Shown here piece after piece: positions 32,902 through 43,778 of a DNA stretch of 64,000 nt. The stretch spans positions 558,001 through 622,000 of the forward strand of contig JAACJM010000031.1 in the NCBI GenBank assembly GCA_013368315.1, read 5' to 3'. A model generated the notes under the pieces. The model had not been told where the DNA came from. It saw only the letters and a program-made list of their open reading frames with translations, and searched no databases. Source of the DNA: Tetrapyrgos nigripes (Eukaryota > Basidiomycota > Agaricomycetes > Agaricales > Campanellaceae). The translations under genes and the position numbers were made by a program. Positions within the stretch are counted from its first letter, which is position 1; each line of letters opens with the position of its first letter.

Positions 32902-32911
32902 TGAACGAACT
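32902..32911 (+). promoter_or_regulatory. Putative self-priming primer-binding site of element B
   Basis: TGAACGAACT, two nt after the LTR, is the exact reverse complement of AGTTCGTTCA at the predicted transcription start inside the LTR. Elements A and C show the same arrangement with a matching different sequence. Confidence 0.7.
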
Positions 32912-33342
32912 CACATACACCCACCTCACAAATCCCTCATCGCACCCTACCCTTCACTCTGTCTACCCCACGTCCCCGAATTCGTATCGAACCTCCTGAA
33001 ACCCCTCGTGACTACGAACGGATTCCATTCCCTCTTCCCCGTTACCTCTTGTACTCCGAATACGCGGTCTCTCACGGAAGAAAACTACGAACGGATCCTT
33101 GGAGTCTTGACCGACACTTCGTTTGCACGAGACGTTGGGTGTGGAAACTTATCTCAGGTGACGTAATCCTCTCGACATTCTCGTACATAACGGTAAAAGA
33201 GGACTTCGATACAGGAGAAACTGTGGTTCAGATTCAAGGACCTTTATTCCTCAAGGAACACGTCGACTACTCTCCATTAGCACCTTCCCCCGAATACGGC
33301 CTAGCATCGTCCTATATCCTAGGGCCCAACTACCTTTCATAA
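32905..33342 (+). CDS. Pre-gag ORF of element B (no ATG)
   Basis: An open frame of about 145 codons between the primer-binding site and gag, ending YILGPNYLS and a stop at 33342. No ATG lies near its start. Elements A and C have an ORF at the same place with weakly similar layout (Trp, then a basic/hydrophobic strand, then acidic C-terminus). Function unknown; translation would need a non-AUG start. Confidence 0.4.
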   Translation, partial: TNSHTPTSQIPHRTLPFTLSTPRPRIRIEPPETPRDYERIPFPLPRYLLYSEYAVSHGRKLRTDPWSLDRHFVCTRRWVWKLISGDVILSTFSYITVKEDFDTGETVVQIQGPLFLKEHVDYSPLAPSPEYGLASSYILGPNYLS

Positions 33343-33351
33343 AATCAGTGT

Positions 33352-34863
33352 ATGACTGAGCGACGATCCGCATCTGCAGATCCGAAACTCCGTTGTGCCA
33401 ACCGACCACACGTATTCCACCCCGCATCGAACCAAGACGCCTGCTATATCCCTGAAAACGGCGACGATCCTTGGGTTCCGTGTAAAGCACAACCCTGCCT
33501 GAACAGATACAACACTCAGCGACTTACCGACGTAGAACTCCCGAATTGGTTACACGTTATAACCCAGCTCCAAGAACTCGCAATTCAAAAAGCACATCGA
33601 AAACCGAGAAACAGATCAGGCCAAGGAACTTCTACACCTACCAATCAACCTTCCGAACCCAACCCAGTACCAGAAACACCTTCCAATAACCCACCAGAAC
33701 CAAACGACCCCACTTCCCCACCTTCTTCGCCCATCATTCCATCCGCCGAAGGACCATCCGTAGCCCCCCGTCGTCCCCCTACACCTCCTTCTCCAGACCC
33801 ATCAGACCCAAACAACTCAGTCATGGCTGACACACCTCCTATTGGGTCAAACGGAACCTCAGAACGAGGAAGAAAACCGGATCCCTTCAACGGAGAACGT
33901 AGCGAGGCGAAACGATGGTTGGCCCAGTTTAATAACTATCTACGCATGAATAAAGGAAGGTACCCAACCGAAGAAAGTCAGGTTTCATTATTTCTGTCAT
34001 TCTTCACGGGAGAAAAAGGAGGAGATTGGGCAACGCAGAGATTGACGGAACGAGATGCAGATGAGGAAGACGAGGAGTTGACGGATACACCAGATCAACG
34101 GAGATGGATAACTTTAAAAGAGATACGTGATCGATTCAAAAGGGACTTCAGACCTTTAGCCTCGGAAGATGTGGCCAGAACAAAGATCAAGTTTGCCAGA
34201 ATGAAGGGGACGGATATCAGCGGCTATAACAGCATTTTCGACACGTATGGAGAAGAGTCTGAATTCGGAGAAGCAGCATTGTTGGAATTCTATCAGGACG
34301 GGCTACCACCCAAACTTCGAGAAGCAGTTGGAAGGACGTATCCGAAATGGAAAAACTTCGACCAGTATCAGGAAAGAGCTGTGGAGCTTCACTTAGAGTG
34401 GTTGAAGGAACGAGAGAGACAAGGACGCTGGAAGACTACTTCAACGTCAAAGAATAGTCCAGGTCCGTCTCAAGGAAGAACGGTAGCTAGCGTAAATGTG
34501 CTCATGGGATCAGGTGCTAACTCGTCTTTCAATCTACCGCCGAAACTGACACCTGATGAAAGGGACCGACTCCGAAAAGCAGGAGCATGCTTCGCATGTA
34601 GACAGACTGGACACATGAGCAACGAATGTCCAACATTCCTGAGAACGTCATCTCAGAACACTTCCCGAACCTTTCCTTCTCGTACCATTCGAACAACCGA
34701 AACCGCATCCCCTCCACCGGTAACGGTGGCACAGGCATCTTCATCTCGAAACACGATCAAGGAAATCTCTGATATGGTAAACAGGGTTAAAGGATTAGAA
34801 GGAGAAGAAAAGGAACAAGCAACCGTTTATTTGAAGGATATTATGTCTAAATTGGATTTTTAA
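33352..34863 (+). CDS. Gag of element B
   Basis: 503 residues. Pro/Ser-rich N-terminus with an early CANRPHVFHPA block, a central capsid-like region (FNGERSEAKRWLAQFNNYLR, then TLKEIRDRFKRDF), and a C-terminal zinc knuckle CFACRQTGHMSNEC. Forms the virus-like particle and packages RNA. It ends nine codons after KGLEGEEKEQATV. The pol frame lies at -1 and is open across the gag stop, so a frameshift or bypass is needed for Gag-Pol. Confidence 0.93.
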   Translation: MTERRSASADPKLRCANRPHVFHPASNQDACYIPENGDDPWVPCKAQPCLNRYNTQRLTDVELPNWLHVITQLQELAIQKAHRKPRNRSGQGTSTPTNQPSEPNPVPETPSNNPPEPNDPTSPPSSPIIPSAEGPSVAPRRPPTPPSPDPSDPNNSVMADTPPIGSNGTSERGRKPDPFNGERSEAKRWLAQFNNYLRMNKGRYPTEESQVSLFLSFFTGEKGGDWATQRLTERDADEEDEELTDTPDQRRWITLKEIRDRFKRDFRPLASEDVARTKIKFARMKGTDISGYNSIFDTYGEESEFGEAALLEFYQDGLPPKLREAVGRTYPKWKNFDQYQERAVELHLEWLKERERQGRWKTTSTSKNSPGPSQGRTVASVNVLMGSGANSSFNLPPKLTPDERDRLRKAGACFACRQTGHMSNECPTFLRTSSQNTSRTFPSRTIRTTETASPPPVTVAQASSSRNTIKEISDMVNRVKGLEGEEKEQATVYLKDIMSKLDF

Positions 34864-37800
34864 ATCGCTCCTCTGCTACGTCGTCAGTAGGAGTAGAACA
34901 GTACACCGGACAGTTAAAGAACAATCGATATAGTGTGTTATACCCCTCTGGTGAGCGAGCCTTTCCTTCAGAAATAAGAATGTCAGCAATCACTCGCAAC
35001 AAACAGATACCATCAATCACACTCAAAACTGAACTAATCGGCAAAATTACTGGCAGAAAAATCGACGCAAACGCTCTGATAGACAGCGGTGCAGAAGGCA
35101 TAATCATTAACAGTCAATTCGCACAAAGAAATCAACTTACCCTCCTTCCTATCAAAAACCCATTCCCAGTTCGAAACGTTGACGGCTCTGAAAACACCAT
35201 GGGATGGGTACGAGAATACACTATCCAAAATCTTCGTATCTATTCTCGAAACAACAAGGCGTACCATGAAGAACAGGCCGAATTCTATGTAACGGACATT
35301 GGGGATCACGATATAATCCTCGGTACCGACTGGTTGGAAGAACATAATCCAGATATAGACTGGTCAGACTCACGGGTAAACATGACTAGATGCCCAGAGA
35401 CATGTATCACAGCGAAACCTCCCGTTCTCCACTTGAAAACTAAAACCTTGAAATCCACAGTCATCGATCCAAGAACCCATCACAAGGAGTACCAAGTTAG
35501 GTGGATAGAACCAGTTGGACGATTCAAACCAATTGCCCAATCGAAAATTGCAGGGCGACGTCGTCGAATTACTATTCGATCTTTCCACCGAAATTCAGAA
35601 GAAACGGCAATCTTTACCAAAGATGACTATGGGAGAGATACGATCCCAGAACGGTGGGAACAGGACGTAATGGAAGAATTGTTAGGGAAAGAGGAAAGAT
35701 TCGATGAAGAAGCATTAGGGACACCGGATCTGAACATCCGTGCGGGTTTTACGAAAGCACAAGAACTCGCAGAAGCAGCTCAGAACGTTCAGGTCGATGT
35801 ACCTCTTAAAGATAAGATTCCTTCGCAGTATCATCAGTTTCTACAAGTCTTTGACAAACAAACCTCAGAAAGATTACCGAAACGTGGCGAATGGGATCAC
35901 GCTATCGAGTTAAAATCGGACTTTGAACCACGTCCTTGCAAAACATATCCATTGTCCCCAAATGAACAAAAGGAACTCGATGAATTCATCAAGGAAAACT
36001 TGGAGAAAGGGTACATAAGACCGTCGAAGTCTCCTATGGCAAGTCCCTTCTTCTTTGTAAAAAAGAAAGACGGAAAACTACGACCAGTACAGGATTACCG
36101 TGCCCTAAATAAAGGGACCGTCAAGAACGAATACCCTTTACCGCTTATATCGGAACTCGTAGACAAGCTCAAAGGGGCACGAATATTTTCCAAAATCGAC
36201 CTTAGATGGGGATATAACAACGTGCGTATCAAGAAGGGAGATGAATGGAAAGCGGCGTTCAAAACCAACCGCGGTCTCTTCGAGCCAACGGTGATGTTTT
36301 TCGGTCTTATGAACTCTCCAGCCACATTCCAAGCGATGATGAACACTCTATTCAAGGACCTGATCGACTCTGGAAAAGTCGTAATCTATATGGATGATAT
36401 TCTCATATTCACGGAATCACTAGAAGAACATCGACACATGGTAAAACAAGTGCTGGCACGACTCCATGATAACGACTTATACGCTAAACCGGAAAAATGC
36501 ACCTTCGAAACCGACTCAGTAGAATTCCTCGGCCTCATCGTGTCACATAACACATTGGCGATGGATCCAGTCAAGGTCGAAGGAGTAACTAAATGGCCAG
36601 TCCCACGGAACGTCAAAGACGTACAGTCATTCCTCGGCTTCGGGAACTTTTATCGTCGTTTCATACGAGATTTCTCAAAAATCGCACGACCACTGTTCGA
36701 TCTCACGAAAAAGGAACATCCATGGGAATGGTCCGAGGAAGCTCAAAGGGCCTTCCAGGCACTCAAAGATACGTTCACGACTTCACCAGTTCTTCTCATG
36801 CCTGATCATTCTAAACCGTACCGAGTAGAAGTTGATGCGTCAGATTACGCCACAGGAGGTATCCTGCAACAACAAGGATCGGACAGCAAATGGCACCCAG
36901 TAGCCTACCTGTCAAAAGCGCTGTCCGAAACCGAACGGAATTACGACATCCATGACAAAGAACTGCTAGCAATCATACGTGGACTCGAAGCCTGGCGGCA
37001 CTACCTGGAAGGAGGGCCGCACACCATCGAAATCTTGACTGATCACGACAACCTTAGGTACTTCACCACGGCTCAAAAACTCAGCCGACGACAAGCAAGG
37101 ATGGCCTTGTTCCTAACCAGATTCGACTTTACGCTCGCCCATAAACCTGGAAATCTGAATCGAAGTGACCCACTTTCTCGAAGATCAGACCATAAAGAGG
37201 GGGTCGAAAACGACAATAAGGACAGGGTCTTGCTTGACCCTGGATTCTTCAGAATTCGAGCGACACGACCAGGGACGGTAACCGCTATAGGAGATGCAGA
37301 GTTGAAAAGGCGGATTAAGGAGTGTCCGGATAAGGATGCCGAAGTCGTAAGTGCGTTACAAACTATTTTTGACAACGGACCACGCGCTTTGGCAAAGAAC
37401 TTACAGGAATGGAACTACGAAGACGGAATTATCTTGTTCAGAGGGAAAATCTACGTCCCAAACGATCAACAACTCAGACGAGACATCGTTAAAATGCATC
37501 ACGACAACCTTACTGCCGGCCACCCGGGACGATTCAAAACATACGAACTTGTCAGTAGGGAATTCTGGTGGCCTGGTATGTCAGTATTCGTTTGCAACTA
37601 CATTGAGGGATGCGCTACCTGCCAGTTAACCAAGGCAAACAACCACCCTGCGCACGTACCCTTAATCCCGAACGAAATACCGGAACGGCCCTTTGGTACC
37701 ATTACGACTGACTTCATCACAGACCTGCCAGAATGTGACGGCTTCAATGCAATTCACGTCACGGTCGATCGTTCAACAAAAACAGTTGTCATCTCCCCAT

Positions 37801-38969
37801 GCAGAAAAGATATTGATAGCGACGGAACAATCGACCTATTGTTCAACAACACTTGGCGACGGTATGGCCTATGGGATAAAATGATATCTGACCGCGGACC
37901 TCAATTCGCAAGCCAAGTGATGAAAGGCATTTACGCTAAGTTAGGTATCACTTCGGCACTTAGTACTGCTTACCATCCGCAGACAGACGGCGAAACAGAG
38001 AGGTTCAATCAAGAACTGGAACAATACCTTCGAACCTTCTGTAACTATCGCCAAGACAATTGGGTCAAATACCTGCCGTACGCGGAATTCTGTCATAATA
38101 CCCGGGTTCACTCAGCAACTGGGAAATCGCCGTTTGAATTACTCCATGGATTTTTGCCTCGACTATTCCCTTCCATCAATCCAACTTCACACGTACCGAA
38201 AGTCGAAGAACGCCTCCAGAACTTGGATACAATTCGAGAAGAACTGAAAGCAAGTCTGGAAACGGCGGCTAAACAAATGAAAGAGCAAAACAAGGATTAC
38301 CGGAAAGAAGGGGTGAAGTTTAAGGTTGGGGATAAAGTGCTGCTGGATGGGAAGAATCTGAGAACGACGAGACCGAAAGCTAAGTTGGCAAATCGTCGTC
38401 ACGGACCATTCGAAATCACTGACGTTATCAGTGAAGTCAATTACCGACTCAAACTACCGAATGGCTGGCGCATTCACCCAGTGTTCCACGCCTCACTCCT
38501 ATCGCCGTACAAAGAGACCGAAGCCCATGGACTGAACTACCCGGGAGAACCTGCTGAGCTACTGCCCGAAGACAACGAATACGATGTGGAAGCAATTCTA
38601 GATTCAAAACCAACGAAAAACCGCCGGGGAGTACAATACCTTGTCAAATGGTTGGACTATGCTGACTCGGAAAACTCATGGGAACCAGCGTCAGGATTGA
38701 CGAAGGTGAAGGAGATGATTGAAACCTTCCATCAACAACATCCAGATGCATATCGACCCAAGAACCTGATACGCCCAGGAACGACGGTGCGTTCACTAGG
38801 AGTCGCCATGGAAGACATATGGCGAAGTACCCGTGTGCTTCAAGCGAAAGCACAACTCCGAGGAGAAACTCTGTTACGAACAGTGGGTATCCTATGCCCG
38901 CCTTCACACCCCACTCGGCAATCGAACTCAGAATTCTGTCATCACTCATCAATCGCATTCCCTCGTTAA
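34864..38969 (+). CDS. Pol of element B (protease, RT, RNase H, integrase, chromodomain)
   Basis: A single open frame of more than 1340 codons in the -1 frame relative to gag. In order: aspartic protease (ALIDSGAEG), RT ([16 protein letters not shown], active site YMDDIL at about residue 485 from 34935), RNase H ([18 protein letters not shown]), integrase zinc domain (HHDNLTAGHPGR, CATC), DDE core (TTDFITDLP, SDRGPQFAS, YHPQTDGETERFNQ) and a chromodomain (EYDVEAILDSK, YLVKWLDYADSENSWEP). A C-terminal extension of about 70 residues follows the chromodomain. All catalytic residues are present. Confidence 0.95.
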
Positions 38970-39133
38970 CGGCGTTTACTGTCAAAACCATCCTCGGAGG
39001 GGACCTGACCGTCCATTCAAATTTCCTCCATACACAAGTATAAAAGACGCCTCTCCACAACGAAGAAGGGCAGAACTCAACCACATCCTACCAGTTTCAC
39101 CGCACTCCCCTCTACTACACCTTCATCATTATC

Positions 39134-39649
39134 ATGTCAACCACTTCCTCCATCGACACCATCGTGAACGACGCGCTCCCAACCAACAAGGGACGCTGCA
39201 GCTATGGAACCCGCTCCGGACGTCGATGCAGACTGCCAAAACAACACACAGGACCTCACATTGGGTGTCAACATTGCACGTGGGGAGGAGAGGATGGACC
39301 AGGACGGTGTAGATTAGGCAGAGGACATAAAGCCCGCTGTGTGGTGCAATGGACGTCGCTCCGTGCGGAACACAGAGGAAATCTCGGATGGGGAGACGCC
39401 AGTATATGGGGGGCAAACAACATTGTACAGTGGGACACGAACGACAATGGAGGAGGATGGGGAACAGCGACCAACACAACAGAGTGGGGAAATTTCGACT
39501 GGAACGACCCTAGATGGGAGATTGGGAACTACACGATGGATTGGGACAAATATTGGCCGAGCCAAGGGGATGTGGACAGACGACTCCGCAAACAATGGGC
39601 GGAGCATTGGAAGACTAGCTTGTCGAGCTCCGGTGAAAGCTCGTCCTAA
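39134..39649 (+). CDS. ORF3 of element B: Cys/His- and Gly-Trp-rich protein
   Basis: 171 residues, starting 164 nt after pol and ending 11 nt before the 3' LTR. Two Cys/His units (RRCRLPKQHTGPH; GRCRLGRGHKARC) are followed by Trp-Gly motifs (LGWGD, IWGAN, GGWGT, TEWGN) and a Trp-rich acidic tail ending SSSGESSS. It shares the start of its zinc region, NLGWGDASIWG and SSSGES with the ORF3 proteins of A and C while the rest has diverged, so the protein is under constraint. Intact in this young element. Confidence 0.85.
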   Translation: MSTTSSIDTIVNDALPTNKGRCSYGTRSGRRCRLPKQHTGPHIGCQHCTWGGEDGPGRCRLGRGHKARCVVQWTSLRAEHRGNLGWGDASIWGANNIVQWDTNDNGGGWGTATNTTEWGNFDWNDPRWEIGNYTMDWDKYWPSQGDVDRRLRKQWAEHWKTSLSSSGESSS

Positions 39650-39660
39650 AGAGGGGGTAA

Positions 39661-40176
39661 TGTCATGAATCGCTCCCCGCCAATTCATTTCCTTTCTATT
39701 CTTTTCCTTTTACTACCTATTTCCCACTCTAACCCCATAAACAACAACCATTTCTCATCATCGTCTATAGTTACCATTTCCCTAGATCTATGACTCATAT
39801 TCCTATCTCCTCCGATTCCTATCTCCATGGACGTTCTCACTGTCAATCACTCCGTATGATCTAGTACCTTCATCTATCTATATTTGACTCATTATTCTCT
39901 CGCCCTTGACATTTCCACATGATACCGTCCATTATTACTTACTTTTTCCCATCTGTTCATATTTTACTTATATACCTGTGATCTTTGTAACCTATTCCTT
40001 AGTTCGTTCACTTCGTCTCCACTCCGTACTTTTACTACGCAGTGTAGAGCCTAGTCAGCCTACTTTCTCTCTATCTCTCTACCTCTCTATCTCTCTTGAT
40101 CAATCTATTCTCTTGTAACCGGTTTTCTCGTATTGTGTGACTTGGGTGGCTATCGAGTGTAACGACGACCTTGACA
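39661..40176 (+). repeat. 3' LTR of element B
   Basis: 516 bp, no difference from the 5' LTR noticed. Preceded by the polypurine tract AAAGAGGGGGTAA. Confidence 0.93.
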
Positions 40177-40181
40177 CAGTG

Positions 40182-41107
40182 TTTCGTCGTGCTTTGGTAA
40201 AGGCAGTTCGGATACTCAGCTTGGTTCCTGACAGACCTTCGTCAGGGTTGTTTGGGATATCTAGATATTCCATAACGAGTTCACTCCATTGTTCTGGGAC
40301 ATTCCATTGTCCAGTCGTGTCTTCTGAGCCAAGCATCGCTCCTAAGTCCATTCGTTGCAGTCGGATCTTCCTAGGTCGTTGTGATCGACGTTGTCCGGCC
40401 ACCTTGGGTTGTGGTGTCGTTTTGTGAGGTCCTACGATGTCTTTGAATATTACTTGGTAATTTCGGTGATGTGTTCTGGGGTCGACTATTTCAGGTTGTT
40501 TTGTTTTCAGAGGGGAGATTTTCGACTTAGCTTGGGTTAATACTGGGGCTTTTCCCAGTGTACAAGCATTGGGGCATCGTGTTAGGTTGATCTCTGATGT
40601 CACCCAGTCGATCTCCGGATTATGATGTCGTAACCAATCGGTACCCAAGATGATATCGTGATCTCCGATATCCGTGATATAAAACTCGGCGGTTTCTTCG
40701 TGGTGAGATTGGTGGTCTTGGGTGTAGATTCGTAGTTTTTGAATGGTGTAGTGCCTTACCCATCCCATCATGTTTTCTGATCCGTCGACGTTTCGAACCG
40801 GAAATGGTTTTTCTAGGGGGATGCGTTTGAGATGATGTTTTTGGGTGAAGGCGTCATTAATGATGATTCCTTCTGCTCCACTGTCTAGCAGAGCGGTTGC
40901 GTCGATTTTTCGTCCAGTTATTTTCCCGATCAATTCGGTTTTAAGCTCTATTGAGGGGGTCTGTTGGTTTCGAGTGATTGCCGTGATTCTCAATTCAGAT
41001 GGGGATCGTGGCTTACGAAAGGGTATAAGGCTCGTGTATTGCCTGTGTTTTACTGGTATGTATGTCCATGTCCCTCCTCCCGACAACGTGGCAGGGGAGG
41101 TATTCAA
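40182..41107 (-). pseudogene. Element A pol, protease part (5' of the B insertion)
   Basis: Open frame with the protease site ALLDSGAEGIII and the DHDIILGTDWL strand, continuing up to the B insertion site and resuming at 32383. It overlaps the gag end and is in the -1 frame. Confidence 0.88.
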
Positions 41108-42750
41108 AAATCCGATTCCGTTACGAACTTCTTTAGTAGCCCTTCTTTCTCTTCTCCTGACAATGCTCCGATTCTGGCAGTGAGTTCTGAGATGTTATCC
41201 GTGGTAGTGTTGACCTTGGGCTCTGAGGTCTCTGTGACAACTGCGGTCTTCTTTATGGAGGGTCTCCAGGTCGTGTTGTTGGGAGTGGTCGGGGGCGTGC
41301 TAGGGAACGTAGGGCAATCGTTACCCATATGTCCCTGTCCTCGGCACCTGAAACATCGCCCTTCCTTCCTCATTTTGTCCCTTTCTTGGGGGGTCAGCTT
41401 CGGTGGATATTTAGTGATTGAAGATGCACCTGGGGTGTTATCTTGGAAGGCGTTTACTTCCATACTTCTTGCTCGACCACTTCTCGTGCCCTGTGATCCC
41501 CTTCCCGGTTGTCCTTCTTCTCTTCGAGGTTTACTCCATGAGGTTTTCTCTTCCTGTCTTTCTAACCAAATCATGTGTTGTTTTACCGCTGCCTTTTGTA
41601 ATGCCGCGAGATTTCTGGGTTGAGTGGATAGGTAGGAGATCCGGTCGACTAGTCCTCGGGGGAGTCCCTTTCGATAGTACTTCATTAACGCCTTGTCGTT
41701 ATAGCCAGTATCGTCAGCGTATCGTTTGAATTGGGAGTTGTACTTATCTATATCGGCCAGGGCTCCCTCCATTTTGATGTGTTCTATTTTGGTTTGGGCC
41801 TGGGTTTCCCGAGCTGAGGGTTTGAAATCCCGTAGGAATTCTCACTTTACTTCGCGTAGAGTCCAGGATTTTCCTTTCGTTTTTGGTTTCGAGGCGGAGG
41901 AATCTTCATCGGTACTCGTATATTCTTCGTCGCTATCGCTGAAATCGTCTTCTTCTTCAAACACCTTTACCATCATGTTATGAGCCCATCGTTTCGCTTC
42001 TTCTCCTGAGAACAACGTGAGGAAGAATGATATCTTTTCCTCTTCAGTGGGATAGACTTGATCGTTGAGCTGAAGATAGTTGTTAAATTCGGCCATCCAA
42101 TCCTTTGTTTGGTTCTGGTCTCCTGTGAACTTTTCTGGCTTTACTCCTCGTTCTTTGGTAGTCATATTGGGAAAGACTGAGGACTGAGCGTCGTCGTCGG
42201 GTGGTGCGGCGTCTCGGGGAGCTTGGGTTCCTCCTGCAGCGGCTGTAGCTGAGCCAGGGTTTTCGGACATTTCGAGAGCGGCGTGAATGGAGTGGAAGTC
42301 GATTGGTAGTGAGGGATTGACTGATATAGGTTCTTGGACTGCACTAGGAGTACTGTCCGTTGGGGATCTGTTGAGAGGGTTTTGGGATTCTGAGGGAGTT
42401 TCGTTGTTTGGATTTGGTTCGTGAGAAGGAGTCGGTGACGGGGTTGTGGTAGGATTTGGGTTTTCTGTGGTTGGTTCTGATGGGAGTGATTGGAAGAGTA
42501 GAACTGGTTCGATACCGACTGTTTGTTCTTCGACTGAGAGGGGTCGATTGTTTATGGAGAGTCGGTTGGGACATGGATGGGTTGTGCAGAACTCCCACCG
42601 GTTTTCATGCGAGAAGTAGCAATCTTGTTGGTTTCGAGGAAAGTGTGCGTGAGGTCGTCGGAGACAAACGATGTTGGGAGAGGAGGTGCGACTGGGATTT
42701 TGTGAGGCTGTGCGAGATCTAGTGGTTCTAGGAATTCCGCTTCCGCTCAT
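41104..42750 (-). pseudogene. Gag of element A, split by an in-frame TGA
   Basis: The first part (42750 to 41845) ends SWTLREVK then TGA (41842-41844); the same frame continues as EFLRDFKPSARE to 41104, through the zinc knuckle CFRCRGQGHMGNDC. Element B has sense codons at the aligned position. Element C carries a TGA at the same codon. It is either a shared inherited lesion or a read-through codon. Confidence 0.88.
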
Positions 42751-43260
42751 TCACTCGTTTTCGGTTTCCGGAAACAGATGGTCCCACTGTTCTCCCGAGG
42801 TATCTTCCCAAGAGACCAATGATCTATAATAGTTGTTTACTCTAGGAACTCGAGTCTGGAGATATTCGTGGTATTCCTCTTGGCAGAATTCGGAGATGGC
42901 GCTATCTTCGTAGTCAGCGTGACTGAACCAATATGGGAGGGTTGTGTCTCCTAGTTGGACGAGGAAGCACGTATCTGCAATTGCAACGTAGCGTGGAGAA
43001 GTGTTTTCAGGTGATATCTTTATTCGGAGGTATTCGGAGACAGTCACTTCACCTGAGGTCCACGATCTCTTGTTGAGTATAATCCAATAGTCGTCGAATG
43101 CGATAGCGTGTTCGCATACTGTTGTTTTGAGTTCTTCTAGGTAGTTTACGAAGCGTTTTGATTCTTCGATGGGGAAAGGATATATCGGTGGGGGTCGAGT
43201 TCGTAGGTTGTCAAGAAGGGGTTCGAAGTTAAGAGCCAGTGTGTTTATCAGGGATTTCTG
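42751..43260 (-). CDS. Pre-gag ORF of element A
   Basis: Between the 5' LTR and gag the minus strand carries an ORF ending EDTSGEQWDHLFPETENE just before the gag ATG. The matching part in C starts MTNTLALNFEPFFDNLRT and includes WIVLNKRSWTSGEVTILEYL. About 165-170 residues; no known domain. It is conserved between A and C and similarly placed in B. Confidence 0.5.
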   Translation of the reverse strand, partial: QKSLINTLALNFEPLLDNLRTRPPPIYPFPIEESKRFVNYLEELKTTVCEHAIAFDDYWIILNKRSWTSGEVTVSEYLRIKISPENTSPRYVAIADTCFLVQLGDTTLPYWFSHADYEDSAISEFCQEEYHEYLQTRVPRVNNYYRSLVSWEDTSGEQWDHLFPETENE

Positions 43261-43292
43261 TACGGGGTTTGTTTGTGAGGTGGGTGTAAGAG

Positions 43293-43302
43293 AGTCTGTT
43301 CA
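43293..43302 (-). promoter_or_regulatory. Putative self-priming primer-binding site of element A
   Basis: On the minus strand TGAACAGACT lies two nt after the 5' LTR and is the reverse complement of AGTCTGTTCA within the LTR (43472-43481), which itself lies about 33 nt downstream of the TATATATA box. Confidence 0.7.
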
Positions 43303-43304
43303 AG

Positions 43305-43778
43305 TGTCAAGAATGTTGTCACTTAGCAAAACCACCCAAGTCACACAATGAACAGATAGATTCGACAAGTTACAATGAGATGAGATAGAGAGAGGATAAT
43401 GGAGACGAAAGGGATCGAGTAGCTGACTATGCTCGACACTGCACTGTACTAGGAGCAGAGTGGAGACGAAGTGAACAGACTAAGGAATCTAGCTACGAGA
43501 TCTAAGATATATATAAGAGAGGAATGAATATGTGAGAATGTCCATGGAGCCTAGGGATTGGAGGAGATAAGAATGTGAGTCAAGTAAAGAAGTATATGTG
43601 TGAGAATGTCCATGGAGATAAAGGAAGCGGAGAAGTGAGTCATAGATCGGGATGGACGATGATGAGAAGTAATTAGTGTTTATGGGTTTATGGAAGGTGA
43701 TAGAACAGTGAATAGAAGTGAATAGGTAGTAGACGGAAATGAAGAGGGAATCAAAGAGACGGGAGGCGATTCATGACA
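43305..43778 (-). repeat. 5' LTR of element A
   Basis: 474 bp with TG..CA ends. On the minus strand TATATATA (about 43508-43515) precedes the predicted start AGTCTGTTCA (43481-43472). Confidence 0.9.

Larger units (their letters stand above)
32384..40176 (+). mobile_element. Ty3/gypsy chromodomain retrotransposon B (young, apparently complete)
   Basis: 7793 bp; 516-bp LTRs that look identical; TSD CAGTG at 32379-32383 and 40177-40181. Gag and pol are single long ORFs and ORF3 is intact, so it is a candidate autonomous element. It is inserted in opposite orientation into pol of element A: flanking halves join to match element C without a gap. It is a different but related family from A and C (shared LTR ends, shared gene order). 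Confidence 0.95.
28213..43778 (-). mobile_element. Ty3/gypsy chromodomain retrotransposon A (degenerate, interrupted by element B)
   Basis: 474-bp LTRs at 28213-28686 and 43305-43778, differing at about four places, flanked by the 5-bp TSD ACAGC (28208-28212 and 43779-43783). Element B sits at 32384-40176 inside pol; without it A is about 7.8 kb. Order on the minus strand: 5' LTR, pre-gag ORF, gag, pol (protease, RT, RNase H, integrase, chromodomain), ORF3, polypurine tract, 3' LTR. Inactivated by several in-frame TGA codons, a 1-nt deletion near 32196 and the insertion. Confidence 0.92.

Noticed and set aside
38819..39312. ORFs overlapping the end of pol and start of ORF3 in element B
   Set aside because: Out-of-frame shadows of pol and ORF3 without conserved content in A or C.
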